A DNA stretch of 64,000 bases, taken from positions 1 through 64,000 of the forward strand of contig JAYRYA010000025.1 of NCBI GenBank assembly GCA_041917255.1, read 5' to 3'. Below are positions 7,812-16,965 of the stretch, piece after piece. Source of the stretch: Zoogloea sp041917255 (GTDB taxonomy: Bacteria > Pseudomonadota > Gammaproteobacteria > Burkholderiales > Rhodocyclaceae). Position 1 is the first letter of the stretch, and every line of letters begins with the position of its first letter. The notes beneath the pieces are model-generated. The model was not told where the DNA came from, made no database searches, and worked only from the letters and a program-made list of their open reading frames with translations. The translations under genes and the position numbers were made by a program.

Positions 7812-8025
7812 TGCTTTCCGGCGTCGCGTCTTGAAGTCTTGCGGCACTCGACGGCATCCTGATCTCCGCTCGGAAGCCGACACCAGCCGAACCACTTGCG
7901 CAACGGGCGATCAAAGCGAATCGCGCCATCGCCCCACCGCAGCGCCGACGCAACCCACGCCCGATGTAACCGGCCCCCGCACTGGGTCACGGCACGTCGT
8001 CCACACCTCCTGGAGATCCACTTTC

Positions 8026-9126
8026 ATGTCTGCTCTCTTTTCCCCCTTCACGCTGAAGGGCGTCACCCTGCGCAACCGCATCGCTGTTCCGCCCATGTGC
8101 CAATACAGCGCCGTGGATGGCCAGACCAACGACTGGCACCAGCACCACTACGCCAGCCTCGCCCGGGGCGGCGCCGGGCTGGTGATCGTGGAAGCCACCG
8201 CAGTGGCACCGGAAGGTCGCATCACACCCGGCTGCCTGGGTTTGTGGAACGACGAGCAGGCGGCTGGGCTGGCGAGCATCGCGGCGTCCATCAAGGTCGC
8301 CGGCGCAGTGCCGGGCATCCAGATCGGTCATGCCGGGCGCAAGGCCAGCGCCAACCTGCCGTGGCAGGGCGACGACCACATTCCTGAAAGCGACCCACGC
8401 GCCTGGACACCCATCGCCCCGTCGGCCGTCGCCTTTGGCGCGCACCTGCCGCGGGTGCCGAAAGCCATGTCGGTGGACGACATCGCCCGCGTTCGACGCG
8501 ATTTCGTGGCCGCTGCGCGCCGCGCCCGGGATGCCGGCTTCGAATGGCTGGAACTGCATTTCGCCCACGGCTATCTGGCCCAGAGCTTCTTCTCTGTGCA
8601 TGCCAACCAGCGAACCGACGGTTACGGCAGCGGCTATGCCGGGCGCAGCCGCTTCCTGCTTGAAACCCTGGCCGCAGTGCGCGCCGAATGGCCGGAAAAC
8701 CTGCCGCTCACCGCCCGTTTCGGAGTGATCGAGTACGACGGCCGCGACGAGGAAACGCTGGCCGAATCCATTCAGCTCGCCCAAGATTTCCGTGAAACCG
8801 GGTTGGACCTCCTGAGCGTGAGCGTCGGTTTCTCGACCCCAAACGCCCAGGTTCCGTGGGGCCCGGCCTTCCTTGCGCCGATTGCCGAGCGCATCAAGCG
8901 CGAAAGCGGGCTGCCGGTGGCCGCGGCGTGGGGCATCGACGCACCGACGACGGCCAATCGAGTGGTAGCCGACGGACAGATGGATCTGGTGATGGTTGGC
9001 CGCGCCCATCTTGCCAACCCCCACTGGCCCTATGAGGCGGCGCTGCAGCTGGGCGAGGACAAGCCCTCGTGGGTATTACCGGCGCCCTACGCCCACTGGC
9101 TGGCGAGCTATCGCCCCAATCGCTGA
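8026..9126 (+). CDS. NADH:flavin oxidoreductase, Old Yellow Enzyme family (XenA/YqjM-like)
   Basis: The 366-residue protein is an FMN TIM-barrel ene-reductase. It begins LFSPFTLKGVTLRNRIAVPP followed by MCQYSA, where the Cys is the flavin-tuning cysteine typical of the XenA/YqjM (thermophilic-like) class. IGHAGRKA supplies an active-site His, and HFAHGYLAQSFFS with N-QRTDGYG is the conserved OYE region. GRAHLANPHWP near the end is the FMN phosphate-binding segment. Such enzymes reduce alpha,beta-unsaturated carbonyls and nitro compounds with NAD(P)H in the cytoplasm. The ATG 8026 has GGAG about a dozen bases upstream and begins the conserved domain; the longer open frame upstream lacks homology. 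It is a single gene closed by a terminator at 9161. Confidence 0.9.
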   Translation: MSALFSPFTLKGVTLRNRIAVPPMCQYSAVDGQTNDWHQHHYASLARGGAGLVIVEATAVAPEGRITPGCLGLWNDEQAAGLASIAASIKVAGAVPGIQIGHAGRKASANLPWQGDDHIPESDPRAWTPIAPSAVAFGAHLPRVPKAMSVDDIARVRRDFVAAARRARDAGFEWLELHFAHGYLAQSFFSVHANQRTDGYGSGYAGRSRFLLETLAAVRAEWPENLPLTARFGVIEYDGRDEETLAESIQLAQDFRETGLDLLSVSVGFSTPNAQVPWGPAFLAPIAERIKRESGLPVAAAWGIDAPTTANRVVADGQMDLVMVGRAHLANPHWPYEAALQLGEDKPSWVLPAPYAHWLASYRPNR

Positions 9127-9160
9127 AACGGCCTCGCCCGTTATGGGCCGTTGAAAGTAG

Positions 9161-9183
9161 AAAGGGGCCCGTGCGGCCCCTTT
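9161..9183. terminator. Bidirectional rho-independent terminator
   Basis: AAAGGGGCC, loop CGTGC, GGCCCCTTT form a 9-bp stem with A and T tracts on both sides, between the convergent oxidoreductase gene and the leftward chemoreceptor gene. Confidence 0.8.
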
Positions 9184-9208
9184 CGTCGGCTGCGTGATGC
9201 TGCCGATG

Positions 9209-10810
9209 TCACTCGATACGGTAACGGCGTAGCGTGTCGTAAAGGCGCTTGGCCAGCACGTCGAGTTCCTGGGTGCCGTGGGTGCTGAGGGCCGTGGCCT
9301 CGGAGATCTCTCCCGAGTTACGGGCAAGGCCGGCAAACTCTTCGGAGATGAGTTCGGTGGCCATCTTCTGCTCGCGCACGCTTCCGGCGATCAACGACAC
9401 GATCGAACTCACCTGGGCCGAGCTGCTGCTGATCGCACCGAGGGCATCGATGGCGGCGCTGGCGGTATCCACGCCCTGTTCCACCTGCTGCACGACCGAC
9501 TGCATGGTGCCGACCGCAACGCCGGTGCTCTGCTGCACTTCGCCGATCAAGGCCGAGATCTGCCCGGTAGACACCGCAGTGCGCTCGGCCAGCTTGCGCA
9601 CTTCATCTGCAACCACCGCAAAGCCGCGCCCTGCCTCACCGGCCCGGGCGGCCTCGATGGCGGCATTGAGCGCCAGCAGGTTGGTCTGATCGGCCACTTC
9701 GCGGATCACACCCACCACCGAAGAAATGCTATCCACCTGGCCGCGCAGGGTGTTGATGTCGGTGGCCGCGGAGTGAACGATCTCGGAGATGTTGCGGATC
9801 TGGTCGATGGTGATGCGGATGGTCTGGCCACCCCGGTCGGCCCGGGTGCCGGATTCCTGGGCGAGTCGCTCGGCCTGTTCGGTCTGGCTTGCAACCTGGG
9901 TGATGCTGTCGCTCACCGTCGTCACCGACGTATTCACCGAGATGGATGCATCGCGGGTCTGCGTCGAGACGCGCTCCATCTCGCGGGAGGCGTCGCGCAA
10001 CCGGGTTGTTGCCTTGCTGAGGGTGGCCGTGGACGCCGAGACTTCCTTCAAACTGGCTTGCACCGTGATCAGCAGGTGGTTGAACGCCGCCACGATCTTG
10101 CCTATCTCGTCGTTGTGGGTAACCGGCACGCGAGTGGTGAAATCCATGTCGGTGGCAACGCGGGTCAGGGCGCCCTCCAGGGCATTGAGCGGGCGCATCA
10201 CCGAGCGATACACAAACAGTCCGAGCAGGCCCAGCACCACGAAACTGGAGGCCACCACCATCACGAAGACTGTCGCCGCGCGGACGGTCTCGGCTTCGGC
10301 GTCGGCCTCCATCGCCTTCTCGCGGGCCTGCATCTGCTCGCTATTCGTGGCAAGCAAACCATTCAGGGTCTTCTCGGCCGGCATCACCTTGGTGTACAGC
10401 AAGACCTGGGCGGCATCCTTGCGGTCGGCCGACTTCACCGTTTCCGAAACAGCCGCCACGTAAGGGTCGGCCGCCCCTTGCAGGGCATGCGCCAGGGATT
10501 CGGCTTCCGGTATCTGGCGCATGGCTTCGATACCGCCACGCATCCGCTCGACAGAGTCGGCAACGCGCTTGGCGAAGCCCTTGCGGATGTCCTCATCCTC
10601 CTCGAGCAGCAGGGCCAGCAGCAGCGCGCGGGTTTCGCGGAAGTTGTCCGACACCGCGCTCATCCCGCGCATCATCGGGAGCACCCGCCCCGACACGTCA
10701 TGGAAGGTGGCCTGCAGGCCATAGAGCTTCACCGCACCGAAGATGCCTGTCCCCACCAGCCCCAGCATGGCAGCGATGACGAGAACAGCGAGACGTTTTC
10801 CAATGCTCAT
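9209..10810 (-). CDS. Methyl-accepting chemotaxis protein (4-helix-bundle sensor type)
   Basis: The protein has 533 residues. A transmembrane helix at about 7-30 is followed by an all-helical periplasmic region of about 150 residues (four-helix-bundle MCP type) and a second transmembrane helix at about 185-207. HAMP follows at about 208-260, then a long coiled-coil signalling domain. The hairpin tip EVADQTNLLALNAAIEAARA and GRGFAVVADEVRKLAERT are the CheA/CheW-contacting sequences conserved in chemoreceptors. Start ATG 10810 directly precedes the membrane anchor. It lies about 100 bases downstream of the small periplasmic binding protein gene in the same direction, so it may sense a ligand linked to that protein or the porin. 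The ligand is unknown. Confidence 0.92.
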   Translation of the reverse strand: MSIGKRLAVLVIAAMLGLVGTGIFGAVKLYGLQATFHDVSGRVLPMMRGMSAVSDNFRETRALLLALLLEEDEDIRKGFAKRVADSVERMRGGIEAMRQIPEAESLAHALQGAADPYVAAVSETVKSADRKDAAQVLLYTKVMPAEKTLNGLLATNSEQMQAREKAMEADAEAETVRAATVFVMVVASSFVVLGLLGLFVYRSVMRPLNALEGALTRVATDMDFTTRVPVTHNDEIGKIVAAFNHLLITVQASLKEVSASTATLSKATTRLRDASREMERVSTQTRDASISVNTSVTTVSDSITQVASQTEQAERLAQESGTRADRGGQTIRITIDQIRNISEIVHSAATDINTLRGQVDSISSVVGVIREVADQTNLLALNAAIEAARAGEAGRGFAVVADEVRKLAERTAVSTGQISALIGEVQQSTGVAVGTMQSVVQQVEQGVDTASAAIDALGAISSSSAQVSSIVSLIAGSVREQKMATELISEEFAGLARNSGEISEATALSTHGTQELDVLAKRLYDTLRRYRIE

Positions 10811-10908
10811 GATGATTCCGTCTACTGCGGGCGACACCAGTCATGGCGACCCCGGATGTTCGGCGAGACGGCCTTACCGGGGCCATCCCGTTGGCGCCGT
10901 GTGGCGCG

Positions 10909-11319
10909 TTACGGTAGCGTCAGGACGGCCTTCACGCCCGCCCCCACATCCGCCTTATCCACATAGCCGACGCCGGACGGGTTCTTTGCCACCTGGTCGG
11001 ACACCGCCTTGCCGCCCGCGAGTTCGGCCGGCGCCTTGCCCATGCCGGTAAATTCGAGCTTGGCCCAATGCGCCTTGACCTGCTCACCGGATTTTCCGGT
11101 GAGGTTCTTGTAAAAGGTGTCCCGCAGCGCCGCGTTATCCACGGGCACCGCCGCACCGCCACCGGGCATCGAAGTGCTCTTGCCCATGAATATCTGCTCC
11201 GCCTGGGCTTTGGTGAGCGAGGTGGCAGGGCTCTGGGCGTTCACGATCACGACCTGGGCCTGGGCGCTGCCAGCCAGGGCGAGGAGCACGCCCCACAAAA
11301 GATAAGTACATGCTTTCAT
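10909..11319 (-). CDS. Small PstS-like periplasmic binding protein
   Basis: The product has 136 residues and a clear Sec signal peptide (MKACTYLLWGVLLALAGSAQA, cleavage after AQA at about residue 21). The mature part contains LTKAQAEQIFMGKSTSMPGG, a Lys-rich helix with HWAKLEFTG and NPSGVGYVDKADV. These are hallmarks of the short single-lobe relatives of phosphate-binding PstS (PBP-like domain). True PstS is about twice as long, so this is not a complete ABC-transporter receptor. It starts 10 bases downstream of the porin gene and precedes the chemoreceptor gene, suggesting a porin/periplasmic protein/receptor unit. Substrate unknown; phosphate or another oxyanion is possible. Confidence 0.75.
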   Translation of the reverse strand: MKACTYLLWGVLLALAGSAQAQVVIVNAQSPATSLTKAQAEQIFMGKSTSMPGGGAAVPVDNAALRDTFYKNLTGKSGEQVKAHWAKLEFTGMGKAPAELAGGKAVSDQVAKNPSGVGYVDKADVGAGVKAVLTLP

Positions 11320-11329
11320 CAACGTCTCC

Positions 11330-12598
11330 TCAAAAGATGAAATCGAGCGCAACCGCGAAGGCATTGCCGCCGGACGCACCCGGATAGGTGCTCGAGGTGT
11401 TGCGCAGGAACCCACTGGGGCTCGGCGATTTGACGTTGATGTGGTCGAACTGGGCCTTGAGGGCCATGTTCTTGCGGAAGTCCCAGCGGGCGCCGAGGCT
11501 GACCGTGCTCTGGTCGTGGAGGGATGCATCCGCGTAGGCCTGCAGGCCCGCCTGGAAGCGGGCGGCGTTCACCGCACCCACTACCGGGGTCAGCTCCGAC
11601 GCCACTTCGGTCACCCGGATACGATCACGCACCCTGGCGATCCCGTAGCTCACGTAGGGCGTCACCTGCCCGATACGATAGCCTGCCAGGGCTGTCCATG
11701 CGTCGGCGTTGTTGTAGCCCTTCTCGGAGCGCAGCATCACGTACTCGCCGCTCAGGATGTAATCGCCCGGGTCATACACCGCGCCGATCCCCGAGAATGA
11801 CGAGCGGGCATTGCTGATTTCGTAGCGGTCGCGAACCGACGCTGCTGCTGCTGCGGGGATCGAAGCAAGCGGATCGAAAATACGCCGCTGCGCGCCCAGT
11901 GCATCGTAGGTGATCGAGCCCTGTGTGTACCCGGCCCGCACGGTGAGTGAGCCGATGTCGTAGGTCAGATTGAGGAAGCCCATGTCGCGGATCTTGATGA
12001 GATCGTGATCGCGCTCGGCGGACAAGGTCGGCGTGGCGTCCGCATCCACACGGCCGATACCGGCGCGCAGCCCCAGCTGCCCTCCCCCCACCTCCACACG
12101 GAACAAGCCCTCGACGACATCCGACGCCGACACCGGCACCTGGTTATAGACCTCCACCGACGGCCGCAGGGCGGTGTTGGTGTAGTTCACCTGCCGATAA
12201 TCGGAAATCATGAAGAACGGATGCCCGATCCGGCCAATCCGTATCGCGGCATGCTCGTTGAAGGTGTACTTGACGTTTGCCCACTCGATGCTCGGCGTCC
12301 AGTTGTCCTTGGCGGTGTGCTTGGTGATCGCCTGGACAGTGAGTTCAAGCCGGTCGACCGGCGTGTAACGAGCCTGGATGCCCGCCTTGCTGTCCGGTTC
12401 GAAGCTCAGCGCCTTGGTGCGCCCGGCGCCGTCCGGCACGGAAACCAGGGCGCCCGTGGAATCGGCGTCCGAACGGGTGAAATAGGTTGCGGCAGCCGTG
12501 CCGAAACCCGAGATCTTCCAGGCTGACGGCTCCTAGGCCTGAGCCGGCAACGCGCACGCGACCGCAGTCGCACCCGCGATGAGGGTTTTGCTCCACAT
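11330..12598 (-). pseudogene. Outer-membrane porin-like protein with in-frame amber stop after the signal peptide
   Basis: From ATG 12598 the frame encodes MWSKTLIAGATAVACALPAQ-A, a good signal peptide, and then TAG (12533-12535). It continues in the same frame without further stops for 400 codons to 11330. After the stop come EPSAWKISGFGTAAATYFTR, a typical first beta strand, alternating hydrophobic strands, and a C-terminal F (ALDFIF) as in outer-membrane beta barrels recognised by BamA. So only codon 22 is broken; the ancestral codon was plausibly CAG or GAG. A downstream GTG at 12439 could start a product, but it would lack the export signal. It heads a leftward group with the PstS-like and chemoreceptor genes. 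A true nonsense mutation, suppression, or a base-call error are all possible. Confidence 0.8.
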
Positions 12599-12998
12599 GG
12601 ATCGGACTCCCTGATTGATTCTGCAAGTAAGCCTTCCTTCCGGGAAGGCGATCTGCAGGGCATATCGCGGCCGCATCGTGGGTAACGTGTTCTTCGACAC
12701 GATCACATCGTGAGCAATCCCGCATGCTGCTGCGCACAAACCGAACAGCCGGCTTATCGGAACCGATCCGCGCAACTTTAGGCCAGATGTTTAAAACACC
12801 CGGCGCATCCAGATCGGAATGCATATGCGAATCAGAATCACGTACAGGCCCGGCAATCGTCCAAACGAAGAAATCCGTCACATCCGTCGTTACCTGAAGA
12901 CGCGCGTCAACTAAAGATTTCAGCCAATTTTCCGATGCAGGAAAGACTATTACTTTAGTTATATCTTTGGCGCGCCCGTCCAGGTGCAGGGGAATACG
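12599..12998. other. Divergent promoter region between porin and chemoreceptor genes
   Basis: The 400 bases hold no coding sequence that I trust. They separate the leftward porin gene and the rightward chemoreceptor and should carry both promoters. A short hairpin (CCTTCC-TTCC-GGAAGG) lies near 12633-12648 in the porin leader. No further element is recognised. Confidence 0.45.
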
Positions 12999-15050
12999 AT
13001 GAAAGCGGTCAACCGGATGTCTCTGAGCCACCAGTTTGTCGGCGCATCCATCCTGCTCGGCGGTCTGGTCATTCTCGGGCTGGCCTTGTTCGTTTCGTCC
13101 TACACCTACCGGCTCGGGCTGGAGCACGCCGAACGGGAAGTAAAGGGCCATATCCACGGCCTGCGTCAGCTGGTCGACACCACCCACGAGATCAGCGTCG
13201 GTCTGACCGACAAGGTCTCTTCCATATTCCTTTCGCACTTTCCCGAGCCCTTCACGCTGCGTCCCGAACGCACGATGCCGGTTGGGGCAGTCGACACACC
13301 GACGCTCGAGTATCAAGGGCGGCCGGTGAACCTCGATTTCAGCAAGGTGGATGAATTTGCACGCAGCGCAGGGGGCGTCGCCACCGTATTCGTCCGCAAG
13401 GGCGACGACTTCGTGCGCATCAGCACATCGCTCAAGAACGAAGCCGGCGAACGGGCGATCGGCACGGCGCTGGCGGCAGATCATCCGGCCAAGGCCAGGT
13501 TGATCGCGGGGGAAACCTATCTGGGAGTCGCCAAGCTCTTTGGCCATCAGTACATGACCAAATACACTCCGGCCCGCGACAAGGACGGCAACGTCGTGGG
13601 TGCGCTGTTTGTCGGCTTTGACCTCACCGGCGCCTTCGGCAGCCTGAAGACCGCGCTTGAATCCCTCAAGTTCGGCAACAGCGGCTATGCCTTTCTGGTG
13701 CGTGCCAAAGGCACCGAGAAGAGTCTGATGATCTTTCACCCGGTGCTGGCGGGCAAGAGCGCCACCGAAATCCGCGACGCAGACGGCGGCCAGCCGCTCG
13801 AACGGATGCTCACCGGCAGCGCCGGCAGCATCACCTACCCCTGGAAGGACCAGGACGGCACATCCCGGACCAAGATCGCTTACTACGAACACACCGACAG
13901 CCTCGGTGGGCTGGTGGTCGCCGGCGGCGGATACATGGAAGACTTCACCGCCGAAAGTGCCGCGCTGCGCAACATCATCCTGATCGCCGCATCGGTGGCG
14001 GCGCTGGTGCTGTCCCTGCTCCTGTACGCCTTCATCACCCAGCAGATGCGTCCGGTGAAGTCCATCGTCGAGGTGCTCAAGCGCATCGGGGCCGGCGACC
14101 TGCAGGCCCGCATCCGCCACGAACCCCACGAGCAGGGCAGCCGCAACGAGCTGCACATCATCTCCGACAGCATCGACGCCACCGCCCGCGATGTGGGTGC
14201 GCTGATCGCCGAACTGCGCCAGCAGGCCGCCGAGATCGAAGACACCGCGGCCACCCTCTCCCGCACATCCGAAGCGCTGGCCGGCGCCGCCGCAACCCAG
14301 AACGATGCCGCCCACGCGATGGCCAACGGCGTCGGCGAGATGGCGGCGAGCATCAAGCAGGTCAGCGATAACGCCCGCAGCGCCGATGCCCACACCCGTG
14401 AGACCCGCCAGCAGGCAGCCCGCGGTCAGGACGCCACCCGTGAGGTGATCGCCCAGATGGCCAGCATTGAAAACGCCGTATCGACCGCAGCCGAACGTAT
14501 CCAGCAACTGGGTGAAGCCTCCCAGCACATCTCCACGGTGGTGAGCGTGATCCGCGAAGTCGCCGATCAGACCAACCTGCTGGCCCTCAACGCCGCCATC
14601 GAGGCGGCGCGGGCCGGCGAGCAGGGGCGTGGCTTTGCGGTGGTCGCGGATGAAGTCCGCAAGCTGGCCGAACGCACCGCCGCCTCCACCCAGGAGATCA
14701 CCCGCGTGGTCGAATCCATCCAGACCGGCACCGACGACGCGATCATGGGCATGGCGTCCACCCGCGAGCAGGTTGCGGCCGGGGTGGTCAAGGTTGAGGC
14801 GTCCGGCCGCACCATGAGCGACATCGAGGCCGGCGCAATCGAGGTGGCGACCATCGCCGCCGAGATGTCGGCCAGCCTGCGCCAGCAGGCCGCGGCCAGC
14901 ACCGGAATCGGCGACGAGGTGGCGCGCATCAGCCAGATCTCCGGCCAGAACGACGCCGCCGCCCGGGAAGCACTCGACGCGGCGAGCACCCTCGCCCGCC
15001 TGTCGCGGCGCATGTCGGAGGCGGTGGACCGCTTCCGGGTCGAACACTGA
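12999..15050 (+). CDS. Methyl-accepting chemotaxis protein with large Cache-type sensor
   Basis: The protein has 683 residues from ATG 12999, which has AGGGGAA just upstream (a GTG 5 codons earlier is less likely). The first transmembrane helix is at about 17-38, then a periplasmic region of about 280 residues with the double-Cache pattern (VATVFVRKGDDFVRISTSLK, YTPARDKDGNVVGALFVGFD, GYAFLVRAKG). A second transmembrane helix lies at about 325-347, followed by HAMP and a signalling domain with EVADQTNLLALNAAIEAARA and the GRGFAVVADEVRKLAERT tip. Such Cache_3-Cache_2 receptors usually bind small organic acids. It is divergent from the porin group and ends at a strong terminator. Confidence 0.93.
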   Translation: MKAVNRMSLSHQFVGASILLGGLVILGLALFVSSYTYRLGLEHAEREVKGHIHGLRQLVDTTHEISVGLTDKVSSIFLSHFPEPFTLRPERTMPVGAVDTPTLEYQGRPVNLDFSKVDEFARSAGGVATVFVRKGDDFVRISTSLKNEAGERAIGTALAADHPAKARLIAGETYLGVAKLFGHQYMTKYTPARDKDGNVVGALFVGFDLTGAFGSLKTALESLKFGNSGYAFLVRAKGTEKSLMIFHPVLAGKSATEIRDADGGQPLERMLTGSAGSITYPWKDQDGTSRTKIAYYEHTDSLGGLVVAGGGYMEDFTAESAALRNIILIAASVAALVLSLLLYAFITQQMRPVKSIVEVLKRIGAGDLQARIRHEPHEQGSRNELHIISDSIDATARDVGALIAELRQQAAEIEDTAATLSRTSEALAGAAATQNDAAHAMANGVGEMAASIKQVSDNARSADAHTRETRQQAARGQDATREVIAQMASIENAVSTAAERIQQLGEASQHISTVVSVIREVADQTNLLALNAAIEAARAGEQGRGFAVVADEVRKLAERTAASTQEITRVVESIQTGTDDAIMGMASTREQVAAGVVKVEASGRTMSDIEAGAIEVATIAAEMSASLRQQAAASTGIGDEVARISQISGQNDAAAREALDAASTLARLSRRMSEAVDRFRVEH

Positions 15051-15063
15051 GCACGCACAAGGC

Positions 15064-15095
15064 AAAACGGCCCGGCGGAAACCGGGCCGTTTTTT
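15064..15095. terminator. Rho-independent terminator shared by chemoreceptor and paa operon
   Basis: AACGGCCCGG, loop CGGAAA, CCGGGCCGTT is followed by T7 on the plus strand and preceded by A4, giving T4 on the minus strand. It therefore serves the rightward chemoreceptor gene and the leftward paaE gene. Confidence 0.9.
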
Positions 15096-15110
15096 CCTCC
15101 GCAGCGCGTA

Positions 15111-16205
15111 TCAGCGCTCGTCGAAACTCACCAGCAAACGCCCGCTGGTCGGCCGGGCCTGGCAGCTGAGCACGAAGCCCTGGTCCATCTCGGCGGCTTC
15201 CAGCGTGAAGTTCTTGTCCATCTCGACGCTGCCTTCCATCACCTTGGCGCGGCAGGTGCAGCACACGCCGGCCTTGCACGAGAAGGGCAGATCCAGCCCG
15301 GCGTTGAGGGCCACGTCGAGCACGTGCTCGTGGGGCGCCATCGCCATCTCATGCTCCTTGCCGTCGAGGATGACGGTGAGCGCCACCGACTTGGCCGCCT
15401 CGCCCGCCGCGTCACGCGGGCCGGTGGGCACCTTGCCGGCGGGCAGCGGGGTGTTGGCGGTGAAGCGCTCGGTGTAGATGCGGTCGGGGCGCACGCCCAC
15501 ATCCAGCAGCGCCTGCTGGGTGGCGTCGATCATCGCCTCGGGGCCGCAGATGAACACTTCGTCCATGCTCGCCGCCGGCAGCAGCGAGGCCACCACCGAC
15601 TTCACCTTGTCGGCGTCGATGCGGCCCTGGAGCAGGTCCACTTCCTGCGCCTGGCGCGACAGGATGTGGATGAGCGTCAGGCGGTCGCGGTAGCGGTCCT
15701 TCAGATCCTGCAGCGCCTCGTTGAACATCACCGAGGACATGCGGCGATTGCCGTACACCAGGGTGAACTTGGAGTCGGGTTGTTCTTCCAGCGTGGTGGC
15801 GGCGATGGAGAGGATCGGCGTGATACCGGAACCGGCCGCAAAGCCGACCCGATGTATCGCACGCTGCTTCTTTACCGTGAAACGGCCGTCTGGCGGCATC
15901 ACCTGGATCGTGTCGCCGGCCTTGACCGCCTGCGCGGCCCAGTTGGAGAACACGCCGCCGTCCACGGGGCGGATGCCGACTTCCAGCTCGCCGGCCTTGG
16001 CGAGGCGGCTGCGCGGGCAGCTGATGGAATAGCTGCGGCGCACGTCCTGGCCGTCGATGGTGGCGCGCAAGGTCAGGAACTGGCCCGGCTCGAAGGCGAA
16101 ACGCTCGCGGGCGTCGTCGGGGATGGCAAAGGTGATCGCCACCGCGCCAGCCGCTTCGGGGCTGACGCGCTTGACGGTGAGGTCGTGGAAACGGTGGGCA
16201 GACAT
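15111..16205 (-). CDS. paaE: 1,2-phenylacetyl-CoA epoxidase, reductase subunit PaaE
   Basis: The 364-residue iron-sulfur flavoprotein passes electrons from NADPH to the diiron centre of the PaaABC epoxidase. The order is an FAD-binding barrel (RRSYSISCPRS at about 53-63), an NAD(P)-binding domain (GFAAGSGITPILSI and later FICGPEAMID), then a C-terminal plant-type 2Fe-2S ferredoxin with CKAGVCCTCRAKV and a fourth Cys in LSCQARP. It is the last gene of the leftward paa operon and is separated from paaD by 141 bases that contain an intergenic palindromic repeat. Length and domain order match the PaaE family. Confidence 0.95.
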   Translation of the reverse strand: MSAHRFHDLTVKRVSPEAAGAVAITFAIPDDARERFAFEPGQFLTLRATIDGQDVRRSYSISCPRSRLAKAGELEVGIRPVDGGVFSNWAAQAVKAGDTIQVMPPDGRFTVKKQRAIHRVGFAAGSGITPILSIAATTLEEQPDSKFTLVYGNRRMSSVMFNEALQDLKDRYRDRLTLIHILSRQAQEVDLLQGRIDADKVKSVVASLLPAASMDEVFICGPEAMIDATQQALLDVGVRPDRIYTERFTANTPLPAGKVPTGPRDAAGEAAKSVALTVILDGKEHEMAMAPHEHVLDVALNAGLDLPFSCKAGVCCTCRAKVMEGSVEMDKNFTLEAAEMDQGFVLSCQARPTSGRLLVSFDER

Positions 16206-16249
16206 GTCGGGGCTCCTTCGGAGCGGGGAAGAGATAGAGGTGAGGACTG

Positions 16250-16316
16250 AGGAGCCCGGGTTGAACGCCGGTGCGCGCGCGATTGCCAGCGCACCAGGGT
16301 CGATAAAGGTCTCCTC
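16250..16316. repeat. Intergenic palindromic repeat, copy A (between paaD and paaE)
   Basis: The core is GTGCGC-N12-GCGCAC (16271-16294), with outer arms GAGGAG (16250-16255) and CTCCTC (16311-16316) and G/A- or C/T-rich flanks. A second copy with identical core geometry occurs at 32399-32458, also about 65 bases upstream of a leftward gene start. Confidence 0.7.
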
Positions 16317-16346
16317 ACTCCTTTCTCCTCACGCCTCCCTGCCTCA

Positions 16347-16877
16347 TCAATACGGTTTGAAATAGTCGAACGGCTCGCGGCAGTCGAGGCAGCGGTACAG
16401 CGCCTTGCAGGCGGTGGAGCCGAACTGGGACGTGAGCGTGGTGTTGGCGGAGCCGCACTGGGGGCAGGTCACGGTTTCGGCGGCGGGCTTGCGCATGAAG
16501 CGCACCACGCCCACCTCCTGCGCGGGCAGGCGGTGGGGCGGCGCAATGCCGTAGGCGCGCAGCTTTTCCTTGGCGGCCTCGCTCATCCAGTCGGTGGTCC
16601 AGGCCGGCGACAGGCGGGTGACCACCCGCGCGGCGATGCCGATGCCGGCGAGGGTGGCGCGCACGTCGTCCTCGATCTGCCCCATCGCCGGGCAGCCGCT
16701 GTAGGTGGGCGTGATGACCACCTCCAGGCCGTCGTCCGTCATCCGCACGTCGCGCAGGATGCCCAGCTCGCGCAGGGTGACGACCGGGATCTCCGGATCG
16801 GTGAGGCTGTCGAGGGCGGTGAGCACCCGGTCGACCAGGTCATCCGGGGCCTGCGCTGGCATAGGCGTCGCGCTCAT
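16347..16877 (-). CDS. paaD: Phenylacetyl-CoA epoxidase accessory protein PaaD
   Basis: The 176-residue protein is an MIP18/DUF59-type protein. The N-terminal 100 residues include the LTDPEIPVVTLRELGIL motif and PTYSGCPAM. The C-terminus has a zinc ribbon (CPQCGS, then CKALYRCLDC). PaaD is needed for epoxidase activity, probably for iron-sulfur or diiron centre assembly. It follows paaC with an 88-base gap, larger than the overlaps joining paaA-B-C, but in the same direction and in the usual family order. Confidence 0.95.
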   Translation of the reverse strand: MSATPMPAQAPDDLVDRVLTALDSLTDPEIPVVTLRELGILRDVRMTDDGLEVVITPTYSGCPAMGQIEDDVRATLAGIGIAARVVTRLSPAWTTDWMSEAAKEKLRAYGIAPPHRLPAQEVGVVRFMRKPAAETVTCPQCGSANTTLTSQFGSTACKALYRCLDCREPFDYFKPY

Positions 16878-16965
16878 GGGCCGACCCTCCGGTCACTGCG
16901 TGACCACCTCCCCGAGGGAGGGTGAGCGCCGCCTTCGGGCGGCCTGGCGGCAGCACTCACGGGCG

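Larger units (their letters stand above)
7457..8025. other. Gene-free spacer between the accessory island and the oxidoreductase
   Basis: There is no convincing coding sequence in these 569 bases. The stretch 7610-7750 is clearly AT-richer than its surroundings and probably contains promoters and the island boundary. It holds a dyad at 7627-7646 and a strong hairpin at 7786-7811, listed separately. I could not identify an unambiguous transposon terminal repeat (TGT...ACA), so the end of the Tn7-like element is not placed. Confidence 0.5.

Noticed and set aside
7457..8025. Transposon terminal repeats of a Tn7-like element
   Set aside because: Several TGT-type tips can be imagined in AT-rich sequence, but no repeated transposase-binding array or target duplication could be identified.
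7831..8025. Longer N-terminus for the Old Yellow Enzyme gene
   Set aside because: The extra residues are Thr/Arg/Pro-rich with no homology; the conserved barrel begins right after ATG 8026, which has a ribosome-binding site.
11330..12439. Porin starting at GTG 12439
   Set aside because: That product would lack the signal peptide and first beta strand, which are present in frame upstream of the amber codon.
12345..15065. 906-codon open frame on the minus strand opposite the Cache chemoreceptor
   Set aside because: It is antisense to a well-defined MCP with strong domain matches, and its translation is Gly/His/Asp-rich low-complexity typical of GC-rich shadows.
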